DNA from: an uncultured Flavobacteriaceae bacterium
GTDB lineage: Bacteria; Bacteroidota; Bacteroidia; Flavobacteriales; Flavobacteriaceae
Direction: 5' to 3'
DNA length: 64,000 nt
NCBI GenBank assembly: GCA_947500435.1
Contig: CANMRV010000004.1
Span: 310,001-374,000 of the forward strand
Below, piece after piece: positions 44,897 to 54,102 of the stretch (positions are counted from its first letter, which is position 1; each line of letters begins with the position of its first letter). The notes under the pieces are model-generated. The model was not told the origin of the DNA. It saw only the letters and a list, made by a program, of their open reading frames with translations, and did not search any database. Position numbers and translations under genes: made by a program.

Positions 44897-45715
44897 ATGA
44901 GTGAACTATTATCATTAAAGACTAAAAATTACGCCCTTTCAGGGGGAACAGGCACCTTGGGAGGCTCAATAGCAGAATACCTAGTGCAAAACGGGGCCAA
45001 TGTGCTTCTTTTGGGAAGGTCTTTGGATAAGCTTGAGGCAAAACAAAAAGAACTGAATACAATAGCTAAAAACAGCGCTCATATTTTCGTTGTTGATGTG
45101 ATGAATGAAGAAGCGCTGGCTAGTTTAAAGGATACCATTGAAAAGGATTTCGGTCGTCTAGATGGACTGGTGAACCTTGCTGGAGGAAACATTCCCGGAG
45201 CAACTTTAAAACCAGACCAGACGATACGGGATATTGAAATAAGCGATACACGAAAAGTGGTGGATATCAATTTATTTGGAACGGTAATACCAACCATTGT
45301 CCTAAGCGAATTGATGGTAAAACAAGGCCAGGGCTCTATTGTAAATATATCTTCAATGGCCTCGAAACAGACTATTTCAAGGGTTTTGGGCTATTCCATG
45401 GCGAAAGCGGGAGTTGATATTTTCACCAAGTGGATGGCCAATGAATTGGCTTCAAAACACGGAGATAAAATTCGCGTCAATGCAATCGCCCCTGGATTTT
45501 TTATAGGGAATCAAAACCGAAGATTATTGACCAATGAAGATGGCTCGTATACGGAAAGAGGAAATAGTATTATAAGAAATACCCCCATGGGTCGTTTCGG
45601 CGATGCTTCAGAATTGAACGGCATGGTGCATTACCTTTTAAGTGATGCCTCAAGTTTTGTAACGGGAAGCATTTTTGATGTAGATGGTGGTTTCAATTCA
45701 TTTTCAGGCGTTTAA
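44897..45715 (+). CDS. SDR oxidoreductase, D-mannonate oxidoreductase-like
   Basis: The 272-residue short-chain dehydrogenase has the cofactor loop ALSGGTGTLGGSIAEYL, LVNLAGGN, the catalytic Ser in VNISSMAS and YxxxK as YSMAKAGVD. A C-terminal IFDVDGGFNSFSGV follows. This SDR type next to uxuA is the Bacteroidetes stand-in for UxuB, reducing D-fructuronate to D-mannonate. The first base of its ATG follows directly on the stop of the previous gene. The NNA(G) motif is written NLAGG. Confidence 0.85.
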   Translation: MSELLSLKTKNYALSGGTGTLGGSIAEYLVQNGANVLLLGRSLDKLEAKQKELNTIAKNSAHIFVVDVMNEEALASLKDTIEKDFGRLDGLVNLAGGNIPGATLKPDQTIRDIEISDTRKVVDINLFGTVIPTIVLSELMVKQGQGSIVNISSMASKQTISRVLGYSMAKAGVDIFTKWMANELASKHGDKIRVNAIAPGFFIGNQNRRLLTNEDGSYTERGNSIIRNTPMGRFGDASELNGMVHYLLSDASSFVTGSIFDVDGGFNSFSGV

Positions 45716-45718
45716 TCA

Positions 45719-46915
45719 ATGGAATATTTAAAGAAAACATTTCGGTGGTTCGGACCTTCTTTTGGGGTAACACTAGATGATATCAAACAGATTGGAGTAG
45801 AAGGTGTTGTTGCTGCCTGTCAAGAAGTTCCCTTGGGAGAAGTTTGGCCAATTGAGACCATTGCATCCCTAAAGAACGAAATTGAATCCCATGGCTTGGA
45901 ATGGTCTGTGGTGGAGAGTGTCAATATTCATACGGCTATAAAATATGGACTCCCAGAAAGGGATAAATACATTGCGAACTACATTCAGACTTTAAAAAAC
46001 CTTGCCTCAAATGGTATTTATACAGTTTGCTATAATTTCATGCAACTGATTGATTGGACGCGCACCGATTTGGATTATATTTTGCCTTCTGGAGGGTCAG
46101 CACTTTATTATAGTCCAACAGCTGCCGCAGCTTTTGACCTCTTCATTTTGAAAAGGGAAAATGCTAAGGAAACCTATTCGGATGATATCTACGAACAAGC
46201 AAAAAACTATTTCGCTGGATTGTCAGAAGAGCAAAGAAAAAAATTAGAAGAATCTATTTTAGCAGGAATGCCAGGTTCGCGAAAACTTATCGCGCTCGAC
46301 CAGTTCAAAAAGAACCATGCAACGGTTTTGGAGATTAGCAAAGAGCAACTTCAAGAAAACTTGTCGTACTTTTTGAATGCGATTATTCCGGAGGCAGAAA
46401 AATTAGGGGTAAAAATGGCCATCCATCCTGATGACCCTCCATTTTCAGTTTTTGGCGTTCCGCGAATTGTTTCGAATTATGAAGAGCTAAAATTTTTGTT
46501 GGATTGCTGTCATTCACCAAGCAATGGACTGACTTTTTGTTCAGGGTCTTTGGGCGCATCCGCAAATAACGACTTAGTAAAAATCGTAGAAGATTTTGGG
46601 GATAGAATCCATTTTATTCATTTAAGAAATGTTGCAAGGAATGCTGACGGCAGTTTTTATGAAGCTAAGCATTTGGGTGGTTCGGTTCCCATTGATAAGG
46701 TAATGAAGGCAATTGTTTTGGAGCAAAAAAGAAGACATGAAAAGGGTGAAATAGTTTCCATTCCTATGAGACCCGATCACGGTCATGTTTTGCTGGATGA
46801 TAAAAAACGACAAGCTGATTTTTATTCGGGCTATTCCTTAATTGGAAGAGCAATGGGCCTTGCACAACTCTCAGGTCTGGAAAAAGGAATCCGTGAAAAT
46901 TTAATTGAAGCATGA
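45719..46915 (+). CDS. uxuA: Mannonate dehydratase
   Basis: UxuA dehydrates D-mannonate to 2-keto-3-deoxy-D-gluconate in the glucuronate pathway. The 398-residue TIM-barrel protein shows MEYLKKTFRWFGPSFGVTLDDIKQIGVEGVV, VYSVCYNFMQ-like VCYNFMQLIDWTRTDL, MAIHPDDPPFSVFGVPRIVSN, LTFCSGSLGASANND, HFIHLRNV and MRPDHGHVLLDD. It has all the metal and substrate residues expected (His, Asp, Cys of CSGSLG). It overlaps dctP by four bases. Isomerase (UxuC), KDG kinase and aldolase genes are not in the window. Confidence 0.96.
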   Translation: MEYLKKTFRWFGPSFGVTLDDIKQIGVEGVVAACQEVPLGEVWPIETIASLKNEIESHGLEWSVVESVNIHTAIKYGLPERDKYIANYIQTLKNLASNGIYTVCYNFMQLIDWTRTDLDYILPSGGSALYYSPTAAAAFDLFILKRENAKETYSDDIYEQAKNYFAGLSEEQRKKLEESILAGMPGSRKLIALDQFKKNHATVLEISKEQLQENLSYFLNAIIPEAEKLGVKMAIHPDDPPFSVFGVPRIVSNYEELKFLLDCCHSPSNGLTFCSGSLGASANNDLVKIVEDFGDRIHFIHLRNVARNADGSFYEAKHLGGSVPIDKVMKAIVLEQKRRHEKGEIVSIPMRPDHGHVLLDDKKRQADFYSGYSLIGRAMGLAQLSGLEKGIRENLIEA

Positions 46916-47907
46916 TAAAACCAAAAGCTATTAAGAAGTCTGTTGTCTTAGGAACATTTACGCTATTGTGTTTGATACTATCCTCATGCGCGGCGGTGAG
47001 TGATACCAAAGTGCTCTATTTTGCACATTCATTGCCTACTTCACACCCTGTTCACAAGGGAATAATGGATATGCAAAGTATCTTGAATGAAAAGTCCGGG
47101 GGTAAATTACAAATCAAGGTTTTTCCTGACGGACAACTAGGTTCTGAGCGGGAAGTATTGGAACTTTTGCAAATCGGAAGTATAGCAATAACAAAGGTGA
47201 GCGCCTCGGCCTTGTCGAATTTCGCACCAGAATATCAGGTAACGGTTGTCCCGTATTTGTTTCGGGATGATGAACATTTGTGGCGAAACTTAGAGGGTGA
47301 AGTCGGGGAACAATTGTTATCAAGCGGAAGTGAATATTTACTGCGTGGACTCTGCTTTTACGATGCGGGAGCGCGAAGTTTCTACACCAAAGAAAAACCT
47401 ATAAACTCGCCAGATGATTTGACGGGTTTAAAACTAAGAGTGCAAAACGACCAAATGTCGGTTTCCATGGCAAATACCTTGGGAGCCTCAGCTACACCGA
47501 TGGCTTTCAGCGAACTCTACACAGCTTTACAGCAAAATGTCGTGGACGGGGCAGAGAATAATATTCCCTCTTTTGTTACCTCCAACCATTTTGAAGTCTG
47601 TAAATATTACACTTTTGATGAACACACGATGATTCCCGATGTGGTTATTATAGGTACCAAATTTTGGGATAAATTATCGGATCAGGAAAAAGACTGGCTT
47701 AAGACCGCATCCAAAGAAAGTGTGGTCAATCAAAAGCGATACTGGAAAGAAACGATTGCCGAACAAATGGAAATGCTGAAAAAAAATGGAGTCCAATTTA
47801 CCTATCCTGATAAGGTGCCTTTTCAAGTGAAATCAAAACCAGTTATGGAGAATCTGATGAAAGACCCGAAGATGAAAGCGATTATTGAAAAAATAAATGC
47901 AAACTAA
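46912..47907 (+). CDS. dctP: TRAP transporter substrate-binding protein (DctP type)
   Basis: The 331-residue lipoprotein (lipobox LILSSC) has the DctP fold: YFAHSLPTSHPVHKGIMDMQSILNEKSGGKLQIKVFPDGQLGSEREVLELLQIGSI. LRGLCFYDAGARSFYTK and TGLKLRVQNDQMSVSMANTLGASATPMAFSELYTALQQNVVDGAENN follow. The arginine in LKLRVQ is the carboxylate-binding residue of TRAP receptors, so the ligand is an acid sugar, probably a uronate or aldonate given uxuA. It overlaps dctQ by one base. Confidence 0.95.
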   Translation: MIKPKAIKKSVVLGTFTLLCLILSSCAAVSDTKVLYFAHSLPTSHPVHKGIMDMQSILNEKSGGKLQIKVFPDGQLGSEREVLELLQIGSIAITKVSASALSNFAPEYQVTVVPYLFRDDEHLWRNLEGEVGEQLLSSGSEYLLRGLCFYDAGARSFYTKEKPINSPDDLTGLKLRVQNDQMSVSMANTLGASATPMAFSELYTALQQNVVDGAENNIPSFVTSNHFEVCKYYTFDEHTMIPDVVIIGTKFWDKLSDQEKDWLKTASKESVVNQKRYWKETIAEQMEMLKKNGVQFTYPDKVPFQVKSKPVMENLMKDPKMKAIIEKINAN

Positions 47908-48380
47908 TGGAAAAGGTATACCAATTATTAAATAAGGTTATCGAATGGCTGTTGGTTGCAATTTTTGCATTGCTTGTAGTCGATGTGGTCTGGCAGGTAA
48001 TTTCCCGGTATGTGGTTGGTAAGTCGAGTTCCTTTACAGAAGAGTTTGCACGATTCGCCTTGATTTGGCTTACCGTTTTAGGGGCAGCCTATATCAACGG
48101 ACAAAAAGAGGGACATCTATCCATGGACTTTTTGTTGTCAAAACTCCCAGAAAATAAAAGACATTCCAGACAAAAAGTGATTCAAATAATCATGGCACTT
48201 TTTGCGCTTATTATCATGGTTATCGGCGGAGGAAATTTGGTGTATACCACCTTGAGTCTAGGCCAGATTTCATCGGCACTCAATGTTCCGTTAGGGTATG
48301 TGTATTCAATCGTTCCCCTATGCGGGCTAATCATAATTTTCTTTTCCTTTTACAATATCAAAAAACTAAACTTCGAATAG
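47907..48380 (+). CDS. dctQ: TRAP transporter small permease (DctQ type)
   Basis: The 157-residue four-helix protein shows the DctQ pattern: LLVAIFALLVVDVVWQVISRYVVGKSSSFTEEFARFALIWLTVLGAAY, then KEGHLSMDFL and a final PLGYVYSIVPLCGLIIIFFSFY. It pairs with the large permease to make the Na+-driven inner-membrane unit. The start codon shares a base with the dctP stop, and the stop directly precedes the dctM ATG. Confidence 0.93.
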   Translation: MEKVYQLLNKVIEWLLVAIFALLVVDVVWQVISRYVVGKSSSFTEEFARFALIWLTVLGAAYINGQKEGHLSMDFLLSKLPENKRHSRQKVIQIIMALFALIIMVIGGGNLVYTTLSLGQISSALNVPLGYVYSIVPLCGLIIIFFSFYNIKKLNFE

Positions 48381-49691
48381 ATGAGTATTGAAATCATAAG
48401 TATTATTGTTCTTTTCGTCAGTTTCTTTGGGTTGTTGGCCTATGGCGTTCCCGTTGCCTATTCCATTGGTGTATCGACCATGTTTACCCTGTTGTTGAAC
48501 ATTGCCTTTTTGCCGGCTATTACTACGGCAAGTCAGCGAATGACTACTGGTATTGATAATTTTGCTTTGTTGGCGATTCCCTTTTTCGTACTTGCGGGAG
48601 AACTTATGAATAGAGGGGGTATTGCACAACGTTTGATTGATTTTGCGAAGTCCTTGATTGGTAGTTTGCCTGGCGGATTGGCATTTGTAAACGTGATTTC
48701 AGCAATGCTATTTGGGGCCATTTCGGGTTCGGCCATCGCTGCTGCCTCGGCAATCGGTAGCACACTTACCGATAAAATGGAAGCCGAAGGTTATCCTCGG
48801 GAGTTTAGTGCAGCCGTAAATATCAGCTCGTCTACCACAGGTCTTTTGATTCCTCCAAGTAATGTTCTTATTGTTTTCGCACTTGCGAGTGGGGGTACAG
48901 CCTCCGTTGCTGCGTTATTTGTTGCAGGATACTTACCTGGTATTTTGGTAGGTCTGGCAATTATGATAATGGTCTACATTTATGCAAAAAGAAAAAAACT
49001 TCCGAGAGCCCCAAGGGTTGGTTTCAAGAAGTTATTTACCGATTTCAAGAATGCGGTTCTAAGTTTGACCCTTTTGATAATCGTTGTCGGTGGTATCGTG
49101 GTTGGAATTTTCACTGCTACTGAAGCTGCAGCCATCGCTGTGGTCTACGCAGCTTTGCTAGGATTCTTAAACAAGGAACTTAAGTTTTCGGATTTTAGGC
49201 CGGTTCTATTAAAAAGCGCTAAGACAACCGCCATAGTTATGTTTTTGATTGCCACCTCAATGGCAATGTCATGGTTGTTTTCCTTTGAAGGGATTCCACA
49301 ACTGATGACGGATACCATATTGGACAATGTGAGCAATCCCATCGTTATCTTTTTGATTATAAATATTGTTTTACTTATCGTGGGAACTTTTATGGATATG
49401 ACTCCCGCAGTCCTAATTTTCACACCAATATTTTTACCAGTAGCTATGGCTTTGGGCATGCACCCCGTTCAGTTTGGAATGGTCATCGTCTTGAACCTTT
49501 GTATCGGTATTTGTACGCCTCCCGTAGGTACATTATTGTTTGTAGGTAGTGGAGTTGCTGAGGTTCCTGTGACTAAGGTGATTAAACCTTTGTTATCATT
49601 GTTAGCAGCAATGACCGCGGTGCTTTTTCTGATTACTTATCTTCCAGAGATATCCCTTTGGTTGCCAAGAGTTTTTGGTCTAATAGACTAA
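48381..49691 (+). CDS. dctM: TRAP transporter large permease (DctM type)
   Basis: The 436-residue protein has about twelve helices and the DctM signatures: FFVLAGELMNRGGIAQRLIDFA, LPGGLAFVNVISAMLFGAISGSAIAAASAIG, NISSSTTGLLIPPSNVLIVFALASGG, FTATEAAAIAVVYA, FMDMTPAVLIFTPIFLPVA and CIGICTPPVGTLLFVGSGVAEV. It is the channel part of the TRAP system and completes the uxuA-dctPQM set. A 52-bp gap precedes the next gene. Confidence 0.95.
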   Translation: MSIEIISIIVLFVSFFGLLAYGVPVAYSIGVSTMFTLLLNIAFLPAITTASQRMTTGIDNFALLAIPFFVLAGELMNRGGIAQRLIDFAKSLIGSLPGGLAFVNVISAMLFGAISGSAIAAASAIGSTLTDKMEAEGYPREFSAAVNISSSTTGLLIPPSNVLIVFALASGGTASVAALFVAGYLPGILVGLAIMIMVYIYAKRKKLPRAPRVGFKKLFTDFKNAVLSLTLLIIVVGGIVVGIFTATEAAAIAVVYAALLGFLNKELKFSDFRPVLLKSAKTTAIVMFLIATSMAMSWLFSFEGIPQLMTDTILDNVSNPIVIFLIINIVLLIVGTFMDMTPAVLIFTPIFLPVAMALGMHPVQFGMVIVLNLCIGICTPPVGTLLFVGSGVAEVPVTKVIKPLLSLLAAMTAVLFLITYLPEISLWLPRVFGLID

Positions 49692-49743
49692 GGATTGGAA
49701 ATCCATCATTATCTTTACACAAAAGCTTGCACTTCTTATTCTT

Positions 49744-52005
49744 ATGAGATTTATTTTTTCTGTATTTCTTTTCTGTATTTTCTTTTCTTGTCAGACGTCC
49801 TTTGAGGAACCCGTCATTTCTTTAGACGGGTATCAAATTGAAGATGGATTTGAATTGTCAGTACTTGCTTCAGAACCTTTGCTCGAAGCACCTGTGGCGA
49901 TGGATTTTGATGCCAAAGGAAGAATTTGGGTCGCTCAGATGCCCGGTTATATGAACGACATGCAAGGCTCGGATGAGGACAAACCTGTCGGAAGTATTAA
50001 AATTCTTGAGGACTTAGATAATGACGGAGTAGCCGACCACGCCAAAACTTTTTTGGATAGCCTGGTGATGCCAAGAGCCTTAGCACATGTTTATGGTGGA
50101 TTGCTATATGCGGAACCGCCTTTTCTGTACTTTGTTGATATTGAAGATGACAAACCTGTTAATCGCATTGTGGTGGATTCCATTTATGCTGCTGATGGCA
50201 ATCCCGAGCATCAACCCAACGGACTCCTATTAAACATTGACAACTGGATATATAACGCGAAATCAAATTTTAGGTACCAACGAAAAAACGGAGTTTGGAA
50301 AAAAGAACCGACAACCTTCCGAGGGCAATGGGGTATCTCTCATGACAACTTTGGAAGATTGTATTACAACAATAATTCGCAACAGTTATTGGGTGACCAT
50401 GTATTGCCCAATCGTTTGATTCGCAACAAACATTTCACACCCAAAGCAGGTGTAAATCGAAAGCTTACTGACGATCAACGCGTATATCCTTTGCATGCTA
50501 CTGCTGTGAATAGGGGGTATGCTCCCGGAGTACTCACAGCCGATAGTGTTTTAGTGAATACCACCGCTGCCGCCGGTTTAATGGTATATCGGGGTGGTGC
50601 TTTTCCCGAAGGATATGACCAAAATATATTCGTCAGTATCCCCGAAGGAAATCTCATCAAACGCAATATTTTGACTTTTACTGGAGATTCAACAATCGCA
50701 AAACAGGCTTGGGAGGGCAAAGAGTTTTTGGCTTCTACTGATGAAGGTTTCAGACCTGTAACCCTAAAAAATGGTCCGGATGGGAGTCTATATATCGTAG
50801 ATATGCATCGTGGTATTATTGGCCATCATGCCTACTTAAGTCCGTATTTTAAGAAAAAGACCGAAGAGAACCGCTTAGATACATTGACCGATTTTGGGCG
50901 CATTCTAAAAGTAAAGCAGTCAGGTTCCGTTGTTGAAACAATCCCCGATTTTGATGTTTTGAATGGTATTGAATTGGTGGAACTCTTAAAGCATAAAAAT
51001 GGATGGACAAGAAGTCGCGCGCAGCATTACCTGATTTTTAAAGGGGATAAAGAAGTGCTTCCTGAATTAAAGGAATTGGCTTTGAATACCGAAAACGAAC
51101 TCGCTCAAATTCATTCCTTATACGTTTTGGAAGGATGGGATGCTTTGGACTTTGATTTCCTAGCTGAGGTGGCAAAAGTAAGCTCAGCTGAGGCTACGGC
51201 TCATTCCGTTGTTCTAATGGAACAATTTATATCCGAAGAGAACGGCACTAAAGCTGAATCCCTATTTGAAGAATTAATAGCAAAGAACGATCCAACAATC
51301 GACTTGTATTTAAGCAGCACTTTGGGAAAATGGATGTCTGTGGATAGCAATATGTTTGGTTCAATAATGACCATTTTCAACAAAAAGAAAGACCGCCCTA
51401 TTTTAAGGGAATCTATTTTAAGCGGAATGGAAGGTCAGGAAAGTCTATTTGCCGAAAGTCTGGAGAGATTGTCTTCTTTTGACGAATCTGGGTTTGTGTC
51501 TCAGTTGGCGGAGACCATAGAGAAGAAAAAATCGGAAACAGTTAACCCTATTTTTTCGCGAAAGTTCCTCGAGGAAGATAATAGAACTGTTGGTGGGAAA
51601 ATGTATTTGCAAATCTGTGCCGCATGTCATGGTTCTAACGGAGAAGGTATTGATGGACTGGCGCCACCTTTAATGAATTCAGAACATGTGGCGGATGCAC
51701 AAAGATTAGGACTCATCATTCTTCACGGACTTCAAGGTCCTGTGGGTGTAAATGGAAAACAGTATGAATTCAATCTGGCGATGCCAGGTCTTATACGAAA
51801 CGAAACGATTTCCGATAAGGATATTGCAGATGTCATGGCTTATGTGACAAATGCATTCTCCGATATTCCAACTTTCCTAAATAAAGATGAAGTATCCAAA
51901 CTACGTGCTATCAAACCCAAAAGTGGTGCTGAATACACAGAGGAAGAACTAAAGGAATTTTCTAAAAAGAACGGGTCTAAAAAACCGGTTCTAAAAATAT
52001 TCTAG
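49744..52005 (+). CDS. PVC-type membrane-bound dehydrogenase-like lipoprotein with cytochrome c domain
   Basis: The 753-residue lipoprotein (lipobox FFSC) has an N-terminal beta-propeller-like dehydrogenase domain of the type common in Planctomycetes and Bacteroidetes: IEDGFELSVLASEPLLEAPVAMDFDAKGRIWVAQMPGYM, DLDNDGVADHAKTF and NGPDGSLYIVDMHRG. A helical middle follows (about 395-600). The C-terminal class I cytochrome c has CAACH at 625-629 and a likely axial Met680 (NLAMPGL). It probably passes electrons from sugar oxidation in the periplasm to the respiratory chain. Its place after the TRAP genes and Gfo/Idh pair supports a role in acid-sugar use. Confidence 0.85.
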   Translation: MRFIFSVFLFCIFFSCQTSFEEPVISLDGYQIEDGFELSVLASEPLLEAPVAMDFDAKGRIWVAQMPGYMNDMQGSDEDKPVGSIKILEDLDNDGVADHAKTFLDSLVMPRALAHVYGGLLYAEPPFLYFVDIEDDKPVNRIVVDSIYAADGNPEHQPNGLLLNIDNWIYNAKSNFRYQRKNGVWKKEPTTFRGQWGISHDNFGRLYYNNNSQQLLGDHVLPNRLIRNKHFTPKAGVNRKLTDDQRVYPLHATAVNRGYAPGVLTADSVLVNTTAAAGLMVYRGGAFPEGYDQNIFVSIPEGNLIKRNILTFTGDSTIAKQAWEGKEFLASTDEGFRPVTLKNGPDGSLYIVDMHRGIIGHHAYLSPYFKKKTEENRLDTLTDFGRILKVKQSGSVVETIPDFDVLNGIELVELLKHKNGWTRSRAQHYLIFKGDKEVLPELKELALNTENELAQIHSLYVLEGWDALDFDFLAEVAKVSSAEATAHSVVLMEQFISEENGTKAESLFEELIAKNDPTIDLYLSSTLGKWMSVDSNMFGSIMTIFNKKKDRPILRESILSGMEGQESLFAESLERLSSFDESGFVSQLAETIEKKKSETVNPIFSRKFLEEDNRTVGGKMYLQICAACHGSNGEGIDGLAPPLMNSEHVADAQRLGLIILHGLQGPVGVNGKQYEFNLAMPGLIRNETISDKDIADVMAYVTNAFSDIPTFLNKDEVSKLRAIKPKSGAEYTEEELKEFSKKNGSKKPVLKIF

Positions 52006-52024
52006 CACCTCGGTTTTCTAAAAT

Positions 52025-53296
52025 TTATCGAATCAAATCTTTTCGGATGGTTTTTGATGCCATATATAAGCAAAACGCGCTAATAATACTGGCGATTGCA
52101 GTATTGCTAAGTGCCCATCGTAAGGCGTCAATTCCTAAGGTGGGTTGAAGCATATCACTTATAATACCACCAACAAAAGGACCGAATCCCAGACCGATAA
52201 TATTCAGCACAAAGAATAAAATAGCGGAAGCCAGGGCGCGCATACGGACATTAACGATACCATGCGTTAGCGCAATACAAGGTGCCAAATACAGCGAATT
52301 CAAGAAGGCAGGTAATATAATGGCGAACAGCGTGGTATTTGCATCAGTGGCAAAGAAGGAGACTAGGGCCAACGGAATAGCTAAAACTATGGCCAAGGAG
52401 GGAAGCCAAAGGTACCAGCGCAAATCTTTTTTCGCAAGACGGTCGGTTAAATATCCACCCATGAAATATCCAATTCCTGTTCCTATTCCAAAAATAAGTG
52501 AGAGCCATGTGCCAATTTCAGCACTACCCATACTATGTACTCGTGCCAGAAAGGGCGGTAGCCATGAGGTCACGGTATAACTTACATAAGCGGCAAAACC
52601 AGCTCCAATAGCGATATAACGAAACGATTTTTTCTCGCGAAGAAGCCGGAATACGTCCTTCATGGAATGCTGCTGACTCGCAGCATCTTTGCCTTTTTCG
52701 GAAAGTCCGCGTGGCGGTTCTTTTAGGGTAAAACGCAGAATCAAAGCTAAGAGGATGCCCGGCACACCGACGACTAGAAATGTCATACGCCAACCCAAAT
52801 ACTGATTTACCCATCCTCCGATAAGAAAGCCAAGCAGTATACCGATAGAGATTCCTGTAGAATAAATGGCCAAGGCCGTTGCTCTTTTCTTAGGGGGATA
52901 TAAGTCGGAAATAATCGAATGGGAAGGGGGGCTTCCGCCTGCTTCCCCAATACCTACACCGATTCTTGCCAGGAGCAATTGTATAAAGTTTTGTGCCATT
53001 CCTGATAATGCGGTCATGGTACTCCAGATGGTCAAGGAAACGGCGATGATATTTCGTCGGTTACCTTTATCTGCCAATCGGGCGATGGGTATTCCGAAGG
53101 AAACATAAAAAATAGCAAAAGTGAAACCCGTCATTAAGCCTAATTGGGTATCAGATAGGCCCAATTCCTGCTTTATCGATTCCTGTAGAATGACTAAAAT
53201 CTGCCGGTCTATAAAGTTGAAAACATATACCGTGGTTAAGATAAAGAGCGCATAGCCGCGATATTTGGTGGTTAAATTTGCAGTCGGTTCGGTCAT
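52025..53296 (-). CDS. MFS transporter, spinster-like
   Basis: The 423-residue protein has twelve helices and the pattern of the spinster-like/hexuronate-type MFS branch: RGYALFILTTVYVFNFIDRQIL, GFTFAIFYVSFGIPIARLADKGNRRNIIA, RIGVGIGEAGGSPPSHSIISDLYPPKKRATALAIYSTG and a central GYLTDRLAKKDLR. The cargo cannot be read from sequence: acid sugars (from the neighbours), lipids or drugs are possible. It is convergent with the cytochrome gene and divergent from the Crp/Fnr regulator. Confidence 0.87.
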   Translation of the reverse strand: MTEPTANLTTKYRGYALFILTTVYVFNFIDRQILVILQESIKQELGLSDTQLGLMTGFTFAIFYVSFGIPIARLADKGNRRNIIAVSLTIWSTMTALSGMAQNFIQLLLARIGVGIGEAGGSPPSHSIISDLYPPKKRATALAIYSTGISIGILLGFLIGGWVNQYLGWRMTFLVVGVPGILLALILRFTLKEPPRGLSEKGKDAASQQHSMKDVFRLLREKKSFRYIAIGAGFAAYVSYTVTSWLPPFLARVHSMGSAEIGTWLSLIFGIGTGIGYFMGGYLTDRLAKKDLRWYLWLPSLAIVLAIPLALVSFFATDANTTLFAIILPAFLNSLYLAPCIALTHGIVNVRMRALASAILFFVLNIIGLGFGPFVGGIISDMLQPTLGIDALRWALSNTAIASIISAFCLYMASKTIRKDLIR

Positions 53297-53305
53297 TGGT
53301 AGTGT

Positions 53306-53330
53306 ACGAAGTAGTTTAGTACTTCCGTAT
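53306..53330. repeat. Short imperfect palindrome between MFS and Crp/Fnr genes
   Basis: ACGAAGTA (53306-53313) and TACTTCCGT (53320-53328) face each other. The AGTACTTC(C)GTAT core also occurs at 2245-2256. It may be a dispersed repeat or a regulator site in the divergent promoter region. Confidence 0.35.
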
Positions 53331-53411
53331 TTTTCTTAAGATACTGTTTTTTGAGCAGAAGTCTTTTCCGCTTTTGTAAATCCTTATATTTAGGGACTGT
53401 TTAGCTCCGTT

Positions 53412-54011
53412 ATGAACGCAACCGCAAAAGTGGATTTTTTACAAAACCTCAAGAACAAGATCCTCTCGTACAACAAAGTTGACGACGAGCATTTGGATTA
53501 TTGGTTGCAGGTGTATCGGAAAATCGAATTGAAAAAGGGAGAAGCTTTGGTTTCACCAGGGCAATTGGTAGAGCATTTCTACTATGTGGCTCAAGGTTGT
53601 ATTTACTACTACAAATTAGAAGATGGCGAACAAAAAGTACTAGAATTCTATACAGATGATGTCTTCTTTACCGATTTACCGGCCTATGTTAGGGGAACAC
53701 CATCTAACTACTATTTAAAAGCTTCGGAGAATACTGTAGTGTACGCGATAAAGAAATCCGATACTGAAATGTCCTTTAGCAAATCGCATCAGTTGGAACG
53801 CTTTGGGCGACTGTCTATGCAAGAAGCTTTCATGAAAATCTTTACCCGAGTAGAGCGCCTGAGCAGTCGAACCAATGAAGAACGCTATTTGAGATTGCTG
53901 GAAAAAAGACCCGATTTGTTTCAAAGGGTTCCGCAATATCTGATTGCCTCCTATTTGGGACTTACTCCTGTCGGATTATCTAAAATTCGAAAACGCTTGG
54001 GGAGGAATTAG
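53412..54011 (+). CDS. Crp/Fnr family transcriptional regulator
   Basis: The 199-residue protein has an N-terminal cyclic-nucleotide-binding-like beta roll (about 20-120: KGEALVSPGQLVEHFYYVAQGCIYYYKLEDGEQKVLEFYTDDVFF). A long dimer helix follows, then a C-terminal HTH (QYLIASYLGLTPVGLSKIRKRLGRN). The phosphate-binding cassette of CRP is not evident and there are no Fnr-type cysteines, so the effector is unknown. The divergent MFS gene 115 bases away is the likely target. Confidence 0.88.
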   Translation: MNATAKVDFLQNLKNKILSYNKVDDEHLDYWLQVYRKIELKKGEALVSPGQLVEHFYYVAQGCIYYYKLEDGEQKVLEFYTDDVFFTDLPAYVRGTPSNYYLKASENTVVYAIKKSDTEMSFSKSHQLERFGRLSMQEAFMKIFTRVERLSSRTNEERYLRLLEKRPDLFQRVPQYLIASYLGLTPVGLSKIRKRLGRN

Positions 54012-54019
54012 TTTTTTGG

Positions 54020-54047
54020 AGACAAGAGACAAGAGACAAGAGGCAAG
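54020..54047. repeat. AGACAAG heptamer tandem repeat
   Basis: Three perfect AGACAAG units and one AGGCAAG follow the Crp/Fnr stop by 8 bases. Behind them come TCTTATGTC twice (54066-54074 and 54090-54098 region), which may be a decayed partner of the same satellite. Confidence 0.7.
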
Positions 54048-54102
54048 AAGTAGTATTTTTTTTAGTCTTATGTCAATTAGCGTCGCGGTCTTATGTCTTT
54101 TT

